From JBBRNH01 sp038247465 (GTDB taxonomy: Bacteria; Bacteroidota; Bacteroidia; Cytophagales; Spirosomataceae): 11,948 nucleotides of DNA. The notes under the pieces are model-generated. The model searched no databases. It was not told the DNA's origin and saw nothing but the letters and a program-made list of their open reading frames with translations. The stretch is taken from the NCBI GenBank assembly GCA_038247465.1, contig JBBRUV010000131.1, positions 1 to 11,948 on the forward strand, read 5' to 3'. This document shows, one piece after another, positions 5,551 through 11,948 of the stretch (position 1 is its first letter; each line of letters opens with the position of its first letter). The translations under genes were made by a program, and so were the position numbers.

Positions 5551-6489
5551 ATGAAAATAGCAGTGGACGCGATGGGGGGCGATTTTGCCCCGAACGCTAT
5601 CGTAGAAGGCGTGGCAATGGCTGTTGCTGACCTGCCTGCCAATGTGGCAATTGTTCTGGTTGGGCAACAGCCGGTTGTTGAGCCTCTTCTGGCAACATAC
5701 AGAGTTCGGGCGGGTAGCGTTGAGATTGTTCATGCGCCCGATGTCGTTGAGATGGGCGAACACCCAACCAAAGCCTTCTCGCAGAAGCCCAATTCCAGTA
5801 TCGGGGTTGGGTTTAAGCTTTTGAAAGACAGGCAGATACAGGCGTTTTGTAGCGCGGGTAACACCGGAGCTATGCACGTCGGGGCGTTGTTTAGCATCAA
5901 AGCCATCGAAGGCGTACTGCGCCCGTGCATCGCCGGATTTGTGCCGCAAGTGGGTGGTAAAACCGCCGTAATGCTTGATATTGGGGCCAATGCTGACTGC
6001 AAACCCGAAATGCTGGCCCAGTTTGGGCAACTCGGTTCCATTTATGCCCAATACACATTCGGTATCGAGCGACCCCGCGTGGCCCTGATGAACATTGGCG
6101 AAGAAGCCCAAAAAGGTTCGTTGGTGGTGCAGGCGGCTCACCAGTTATTGACCGATAACCGCCGGGTTAATTTTGTGGGTAATATCGAAGGCAATGATAT
6201 GTTTTTCGACCGGGCCGACGTAATCGTGACCGACGGGTTTACGGGTAACGCGCTTTTTAAACTTGGCGAGTCGTTTTATGCCGTATCCCGGCAGCGGAAC
6301 ATCGAAGATGAATTTATCGCCCGAACCAATTATGAATCAGTGGGCGGCAGCCCAATTCTTGGCGTAAACGGAAACGTAATCATCGCCCACGGCATTTCAT
6401 CGCCAATAGCCATAAAAAATATGATTCTGCTCGCCATTCGGCAGGTCGAATCCGATGCGTATTCAAAAATTGCACAAGCAATAGGGTAG
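5551..6489 (+). CDS. plsX: Phosphate acyltransferase PlsX
   Basis: Converts acyl-ACP and phosphate to acyl-phosphate, the donor used by PlsY to make lysophosphatidic acid. It is a peripheral membrane enzyme that starts phospholipid synthesis. The 312-residue protein opens MKIAVDAMGGDFAP, the family signature. Further family motifs follow: SAGNTGA 101-107, LDIGANAD 142-149, MNIGEEAQKG 180-189, NIEGND 211-216, VTDGFTGN 226-233 and GGSPILGV 265-272. Length is at the short end of the normal range and the protein appears complete. The stop is one base before the fabH ATG, so the two are very probably translated from one mRNA. Upstream (5478-5550) no exact TAnnTTTG box was found, only 7-of-8 approximations. 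Confidence 0.96.
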   Translation: MKIAVDAMGGDFAPNAIVEGVAMAVADLPANVAIVLVGQQPVVEPLLATYRVRAGSVEIVHAPDVVEMGEHPTKAFSQKPNSSIGVGFKLLKDRQIQAFCSAGNTGAMHVGALFSIKAIEGVLRPCIAGFVPQVGGKTAVMLDIGANADCKPEMLAQFGQLGSIYAQYTFGIERPRVALMNIGEEAQKGSLVVQAAHQLLTDNRRVNFVGNIEGNDMFFDRADVIVTDGFTGNALFKLGESFYAVSRQRNIEDEFIARTNYESVGGSPILGVNGNVIIAHGISSPIAIKNMILLAIRQVESDAYSKIAQAIG

Positions 6490-6490
6490 T

Positions 6491-7477
6491 ATGAGCAAAG
6501 CTGCTATTACGGGCGTAAATGGCTATGTGCCAGACTACGTGCTGACCAATGCCGAGTTGGAACGCATGGTTGAGACCAACGACGAGTGGATTGTGTCGCG
6601 GACGGGCATCAAAGAACGCCGGATTTTGAAAGGCGAAGGCCTGGGATCATCGCACCTCGGCGCAAAGGCCGTTGCCGGCCTGCTCGAAAAAACCAACACC
6701 CGCCCCGAAGACATTGATTTGCTGATTTGCGCCACCGTTACGCCCGATTATTTTTTTCCCAGCACCGCCAACCTCATCTGTGACATGGTGGGCATCCACA
6801 ACATCGGGAGCTTTGATGTCGGTGCGGCCTGTTCGGGGTTTATCTACGCCCTGACCATCGGTACGCAGTTTATCGAAACGGGCAAATACAAAAAAGTGAT
6901 TGTTGTTGGGGCCGATAAAATGTCGGCTATTACAGACTATACCGACCGCACGACCTGCGTTTTGTTTGGCGACGGTGCCGGGGCCGTGCTACTCGAACCG
7001 GCTCAGGAAGACGGCTACGGCGTTATTGATTCCATTATCCGCTCGGATGGCGTGGGCCAAAATCACCTCGTGCAAAAAGGCGGAGGCAGCCGGTACCCGC
7101 CCACCCATGAAACAATCGAGAAAGGCTGGCATTACATTTATCAGGACGGTCCATCGGTGTTTAAGTTTGCTGTGAAGAACATGGCCGATGTGTCTGCCGA
7201 AATCATGGAGCGTAACCACCTCACCGGCAACGATGTGGCGTGGCTCGTGCCGCACCAGGCCAACAAACGCATTATTGACGCAACGGCCAACCGCATGAAC
7301 GTACCGCACGACAAAGTGATGCTGAACATCCATCGCTATGGCAATACCACTGCGGCCACTATTCCGCTTTGTTTGCACGATTACGAAAGCCAGCTCAACA
7401 AAGGCGATAACCTGATTTTGGCCGCTTTCGGTGGGGGGTTCACCTGGGGCAGCGTGTATGTGAAGTGGAGTTATTAA
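6491..7477 (+). CDS. fabH: 3-oxoacyl-ACP synthase III (FabH)
   Basis: Condenses a short acyl-CoA primer with malonyl-ACP to start fatty acid chains. The 328-residue thiolase-fold protein has the complete Cys-His-Asn triad: Cys114 in DVGAACSGF, His255 in VPHQANKR and Asn285 in HRYGNTTAA. DEWIVSRTGIKERR (31-44) is the N-terminal family signature, and the end GGGFTWGSVYVKW matches the FabH C-terminus. Primer preference (straight or branched) cannot be read with confidence; Bacteroidota often make branched iso acids. It follows plsX by one base and is followed by a 78-nt gap that carries a heptad-repeat hairpin. Confidence 0.97.
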   Translation: MSKAAITGVNGYVPDYVLTNAELERMVETNDEWIVSRTGIKERRILKGEGLGSSHLGAKAVAGLLEKTNTRPEDIDLLICATVTPDYFFPSTANLICDMVGIHNIGSFDVGAACSGFIYALTIGTQFIETGKYKKVIVVGADKMSAITDYTDRTTCVLFGDGAGAVLLEPAQEDGYGVIDSIIRSDGVGQNHLVQKGGGSRYPPTHETIEKGWHYIYQDGPSVFKFAVKNMADVSAEIMERNHLTGNDVAWLVPHQANKRIIDATANRMNVPHDKVMLNIHRYGNTTAATIPLCLHDYESQLNKGDNLILAAFGGGFTWGSVYVKWSY

Positions 7478-7489
7478 TCAAGTTAAAAA

Positions 7490-7541
7490 AGTTTGTGGTT
7501 TGTGGTTTTGCTGACGCAATTGTAACTACAAACTACAAACT
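7490..7541 (+). repeat. Heptad-repeat hairpin between fabH and efp
   Basis: Arms 7490-7507 and 7524-7541 pair at all 18 positions, two of them G.U, around a 16-nt loop (7508-7523). The left arm is two copies of GTTTGTG followed by GTT; the right side has three copies of ACTACAA (7525-7545). The end of the arm is 14 nt before the efp ATG. There is no T tract, so it is more likely an mRNA processing, stability or translation element than a terminator. Confidence 0.75.
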
Positions 7542-7555
7542 ACAAATCAAATATC

Positions 7556-8119
7556 ATGGCAACTACCGCAGACATTCGTAACGGGTTGGTACTTAATTAC
7601 AACAATGACCTGTTTCAGATCACTGAATTTCAGCACGTTAAGCCCGGAAAAGGCGCGGCTTTCGTTAGAACGAAACTCAAAAGCCTGACCACCGGGCGCG
7701 TGATTGATAACACGTTCAATGCCGGGGCCACCATCTTGCCGGTGCGCGTTGAACGGCGCAAGTTTCAGTACCTCTACAAAGACGAAGCAGGCTATAATTT
7801 CATGGATCAGACGACGTTTGATCAGATCAATATTGACGAAAAAATCATTGACGGAGCCGATCTCATGCGCGAAGGCCAGGAAGTGGAGGTACTCATCAAC
7901 GCTGAAACCGAAGTGCCGCTGACTTGCGAACTGCCTGTTTCAGTGGAATTAGAAGTGACTTACGCCGAACCGGGCATCAGAGGAGACACGGCCAACGGAG
8001 CCAAAAAGCGTGTGCAGGTCGAATCAGGGGCGATGATTAGCGTGCCGTTGTTTATTGAACAGGGCCAAAAAATTCGGGTGGACACCCGCACCCGCGAGTA
8101 CCAGGAACGAGTGAAATAG
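7556..8119 (+). CDS. efp: Translation elongation factor P
   Basis: EF-P binds stalled ribosomes between the P and E sites and speeds peptide bond formation at polyproline runs. The 187-residue length is normal. The three domains are visible: an N-terminal KOW-like domain (about 1-63) and two OB-fold domains (about 66-126 and 130-186). The tip loop KPGKG at 29-33 puts Lys32 where E. coli EF-P carries its beta-lysyl modification; a Lys rather than Arg means the rhamnosylated type is unlikely. The C-terminus GQKIRVDTRTREYQERVK is characteristic. The modifying enzymes are not in the window. Placement between fabH and accB is shared by other Cytophagales (from memory). Confidence 0.97.
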   Translation: MATTADIRNGLVLNYNNDLFQITEFQHVKPGKGAAFVRTKLKSLTTGRVIDNTFNAGATILPVRVERRKFQYLYKDEAGYNFMDQTTFDQINIDEKIIDGADLMREGQEVEVLINAETEVPLTCELPVSVELEVTYAEPGIRGDTANGAKKRVQVESGAMISVPLFIEQGQKIRVDTRTREYQERVK

Positions 8120-8127
8120 TGGCTGGT

Positions 8128-8232
8128 GGCTGGTGATTGGTGATTGGCGGCTCATCAGCAGAAAGTTATGAATGAGCCGCTTCATGCCGAGCGCAGCGCA
8201 AGCCACCAACCATTAATCACTAATCACTAACC
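8128..8232 (+). repeat. Heptad-repeat hairpin between efp and accB
   Basis: Outer arms 8128-8146 and 8214-8232 pair over 19 positions with three G.U pairs (8132/8228, 8139/8221, 8146/8214) and one C/A mismatch. The left side is heptads GTGGCTG, GTGGCTG, GTGATTG, GTGATTG; the right side is TAATCAC, TAATCAC, TAACC. Inside is a perfect 9-bp stem (8147-8155 with 8172-8180, GCGGCTCAT/ATGAGCCGC). The right arm ends one base before the accB ATG, so folding would cover the ribosome landing site. Confidence 0.75.
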
Positions 8233-8233
8233 C

Positions 8234-8725
8234 ATGGAAATCCAAAACATTCAACAACTGATTGACTTCATCTCGAAGTCAGGTTTAGATGAGGTCAATA
8301 TCGAGACCGTCGACCTTAAAATCAGTGTCAAACGCTATGGTGGCGTTGTGCCACAAGCCGTTGCCCCAGCCTTGGTATATGCCCCGGCTCCCGTATCCGC
8401 TTCTGCCCCTCAGCCAGTTATGCCCATAGTTGCTCCGGCGCCGGTGGCTCCGCAACCGGCCGCTCAACCGGCATTGCCCACCAACCTCATCACCATCAAG
8501 TCGCCGATGATCGGAACGTTTTACCGCTCGGCTAACCCCGCTTCGCCGTTGTTTGTCGAGATCGGCGACGAGGTGAGCGAAGGTAAAGTGGTCTGTATTA
8601 TTGAAGCTATGAAACTCTTTAACGAGATTGAATCGGAGGTATCGGGCCGGGTGGTTAAGATTTTGGTCGAGAATGCCACCCCCGTTGAGTACGATCAACC
8701 GTTGTTTTTGGTAGAGCCAATTTGA
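8234..8725 (+). CDS. accB: Biotin carboxyl carrier protein of acetyl-CoA carboxylase
   Basis: Carries the biotin that AccC carboxylates and the AccA/AccD transferase unloads to form malonyl-CoA. The 163-residue protein has a short N-terminal domain (1-36), a Pro/Ala-rich flexible linker (about 39-83) and a biotinyl domain (84-163). The biotin acceptor is Lys127 in IEAMKLFNE, and SPMIGTFYRSANPASPLFVEIGD (90-112) is typical of the bacterial BCCP domain, including the thumb region. Length is normal. The start ATG is preceded directly by the right arm of a heptad hairpin and has no Shine-Dalgarno sequence. accC follows after 79 nt, and both proteins are needed in the same complex. Confidence 0.97.
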   Translation: MEIQNIQQLIDFISKSGLDEVNIETVDLKISVKRYGGVVPQAVAPALVYAPAPVSASAPQPVMPIVAPAPVAPQPAAQPALPTNLITIKSPMIGTFYRSANPASPLFVEIGDEVSEGKVVCIIEAMKLFNEIESEVSGRVVKILVENATPVEYDQPLFLVEPI

Positions 8726-8729
8726 GTCC

Positions 8730-8792
8730 GTGGTTCGTGGTTGATAGTTGGCTGACTCATAAGTGTGTTTGCGTTAGCCAACCACGAACCAC
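8730..8792 (+). repeat. Heptad-repeat hairpin with an alternative fold, accB-accC gap
   Basis: Arms 8730-8743 and 8779-8792 (GTGGTTCGTGGTTG and its complement) pair perfectly over 14 bp. A rival stem joins 8747-8755 with 8774-8782 (nine pairs, one G.U) and shares CAAC (8779-8782) with the first, so only one can form fully. The sequence steps in sevens: GGTTCGT, GGTTGAT, AGTTGGC. After the right arm, CCACCAATC runs directly into the accC ATG at 8805. Confidence 0.7.
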
Positions 8793-8804
8793 CAGCCACC
8801 AATC

Positions 8805-10157
8805 ATGAACTATATGTTTAAAAAAATATTAATCGCCAACCGGGGCGAAATCGCACTTCGGATTATTCGGACGTGCCGTGAAATGGGTATCCGTACCGTT
8901 GCCGTGTTCTCAACCGCCGACCGGGAGAGCCTGCACGTGAAATTTGCTGATGAAGCCGTTTGCATCGGCCCGCCACCGAGTCGGCAATCGTACCTTAGCA
9001 TCCCCAATATTATCTCGGCAGCCGAAGTAACCGGGGCCGATGCCATCCATCCCGGTTACGGATTTTTGTCGGAGAATGCTGAATTTTCGCGTATCTGTGC
9101 TGATTACGGTATCAAATTCATCGGAGCCACCGCCGATCAGATTAACGGCATGGGCGACAAAGCCACCGCCAAAGCGACCATGCGGGCGGCTGGTGTACCC
9201 ATAATTCCTGGTTCAGAAGGCTTGCTCGACAGCGTGGAGCAGGGCAAAGACATTGCCGCTCAGATTGGTTACCCCGTTATCGTGAAAGCCACGGCTGGCG
9301 GGGGTGGGCGCGGCATGAGAATCATTAAAACCGAAGCCGATTTTGAAAAAGCTTGGGATGATGCCCGAACGGAATCGGCCGCAGCTTTTGGGAACGACGC
9401 GCTCTACCTCGAAAAATTTGTGGAAGAACCCCGCCACATCGAAATCCAGATCATGGGCGACCAATACGGCAAAGTCTGTCACCTCTCCGAACGTGATTGC
9501 TCGATTCAGCGTCGGCACCAGAAATTGGTCGAAGAAACCCCCTCGCCAATTGTTACGCCCGAACTGCGCGAAGAAATGGGTGCCGCAGCCATCAAAGGCG
9601 CACAGGCTATTGGCTACGAAGGCGCGGGAACGGTGGAGTTCCTGGTGGATAAATACAACAAATTCTTCTTCATGGAGATGAATACCCGTATTCAGGTTGA
9701 ACACCCGATTACCGAGGAAGTGACTGACTATGACCTCATTAAGGAGCAAATTAAAGTAGCCGCCGGGGTGCCGATTTCGGGCCGGAACTACACGCCCAAC
9801 AAGTTTGCGATGGAGTGCCGTATCAACGCCGAAGACCCAAAAAATGGCTTTCGGCCTTCGCCCGGAAAAATCACTAACCTGCATTTTCCGGGTGGTCACG
9901 GTATCCGTATAGACAGCCACGTGTATAGCGGCTACGTGATTCCGCCGAATTATGACTCGATGATTGCCAAACTGATTGTGTCGGGCCAATCGCGGGAGGA
10001 GGTCATGACGCGCATGAAACGGGCGTTGCAGGAGTTTGTAATCGAGGGCATCAAAACCACGATTCCGTTTCACATCAAACTTATGGATGACCCCGGTTTT
10101 AAATCGGGGCAGTTCACCACCGCGTTTTTGGACGGGTTTGACTTCACGAGTTTGTAG
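8805..10157 (+). CDS. accC: Biotin carboxylase subunit of acetyl-CoA carboxylase
   Basis: ATP-dependent carboxylation of biotin on AccB with bicarbonate, the first half-reaction of malonyl-CoA synthesis. The 450-residue length fits stand-alone AccC rather than a fused pyruvate or propionyl-CoA carboxylase. The N-terminal domain has ILIANRGEIALRI (8-20) and HPGYGFLSENAEF (82-94). The ATP-grasp domain has VKATAGGGGRGMRI (160-173), with Lys161 and the glycine-rich loop, and HLSERDCSIQRRHQKLVEE (226-244). EMNTRIQVEH (291-300) holds the metal-binding Glu, Asn and the active-site Arg and Glu. An alternative start is Met4 (8814), which would match E. coli AccC more closely. The upstream heptad arm adjoining ATG 8805, as at accB, favours the first start slightly. 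It ends the cluster before a strong terminator. Confidence 0.97.
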   Translation: MNYMFKKILIANRGEIALRIIRTCREMGIRTVAVFSTADRESLHVKFADEAVCIGPPPSRQSYLSIPNIISAAEVTGADAIHPGYGFLSENAEFSRICADYGIKFIGATADQINGMGDKATAKATMRAAGVPIIPGSEGLLDSVEQGKDIAAQIGYPVIVKATAGGGGRGMRIIKTEADFEKAWDDARTESAAAFGNDALYLEKFVEEPRHIEIQIMGDQYGKVCHLSERDCSIQRRHQKLVEETPSPIVTPELREEMGAAAIKGAQAIGYEGAGTVEFLVDKYNKFFFMEMNTRIQVEHPITEEVTDYDLIKEQIKVAAGVPISGRNYTPNKFAMECRINAEDPKNGFRPSPGKITNLHFPGGHGIRIDSHVYSGYVIPPNYDSMIAKLIVSGQSREEVMTRMKRALQEFVIEGIKTTIPFHIKLMDDPGFKSGQFTTAFLDGFDFTSL

Positions 10158-10206
10158 GGTTCTACAGACAGTATAGGTTTTAGAAATCTACTCCGTCTAT
10201 GACATA

Positions 10207-10238
10207 GCAAAAGCCGGGCGTTTCTGCCCGGCTTTTGC
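10207..10238. terminator. Bidirectional intrinsic terminator, accC/metH
   Basis: Arms 10207-10219 (GCAAAAGCCGGGC) and 10226-10238 are perfect 13-bp complements around the 6-nt loop GTTTCT. The GC-rich core is flanked by an A4 run on the left and a T4 run on the right, so it can end transcription in both directions. It lies between two convergent genes, 50 nt after the accC stop and 25 nt after the metH stop. The rest of the gap shows only a weak imperfect stem near 10165-10200. Confidence 0.9.
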
Positions 10239-10262
10239 ATTTATAAATAGCCAAAACCTGCC

Positions 10263-11948
<1,686 letters not shown>

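Noticed and set aside
5419..6141. 240-residue antisense reading across plsX
   Set aside because: A shadow of plsX: composition is skewed to His and Arg and it crosses the rpmF-plsX terminator.
7490..8792. CRISPR-like array in the efp-accB-accC gaps
   Set aside because: The repeats are 7 nt, directly tandem and arranged as inverted arms. There are no 25-40 nt repeats, no regular spacers and no cas genes.
9213..10073. 286-residue antisense reading across accC
   Set aside because: A shadow of the strongly coding accC strand, rich in His, Arg and Phe with no domain-like features. GC-rich codons leave few stops on the opposite strand.

Overview
The window reads as a chromosomal housekeeping segment from a Bacteroidota bacterium, most likely order Cytophagales (Spirosoma-like). 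The reasons are a DUF4293 membrane protein, which is restricted to this phylum; promoter boxes of the form TAnnTTTG; start codons without Shine-Dalgarno sequences; a cysteine-free L32; and the gene order DUF177-rpmF-plsX-fabH-efp-accB-accC. The genus is inferred from style, not from an alignment.

Layout. The left edge (1-307) holds an unassigned open tail and no clear gene. A TIGR01777-family NAD(P)-binding epimerase-like gene (308-1225, +) converges on a small gene graveyard (1226-1542, -): a broken antitoxin-like gene and what looks like the last 20 codons of a T9SS-secreted protein. Xylulokinase (1564-3048, -) diverges from the DUF4293 gene (3177-3650, +). That gene converges on a PAP2 phosphatase gene (3705-4361, -) across a 28-bp inverted repeat containing both stop codons.

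The core of the window (4548-10157, +) is a seven-gene cluster: DUF177/YceD-like, rpmF (L32), plsX, fabH, efp (EF-P), accB and accC. It joins ribosome assembly and translation (YceD-like, L32, EF-P) to the first steps of fatty acid and phospholipid synthesis. AccB and AccC carry and carboxylate biotin for malonyl-CoA formation, FabH starts the acyl chain, and PlsX makes acyl-phosphate for phosphatidic acid. A strong bidirectional terminator separates accC from metH (cobalamin-dependent methionine synthase, -), which runs off the right edge with only its B12-binding and activation domains visible.

The most unusual material lies between the genes. Almost every gap holds a long hairpin. Three successive gaps (fabH-efp, efp-accB, accB-accC) hold hairpins built from 7-nt repeats, whose departures from Watson-Crick pairing are mostly G.U pairs in the sense transcript. 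Their 3' arms lie at or close to the next start codon. A fourth heptad tract sits in frame inside metH, within an apparent insertion. Two convergent gene ends have hairpins that include the stop codons. No tRNA, rRNA, CRISPR array or intact insertion sequence was seen.
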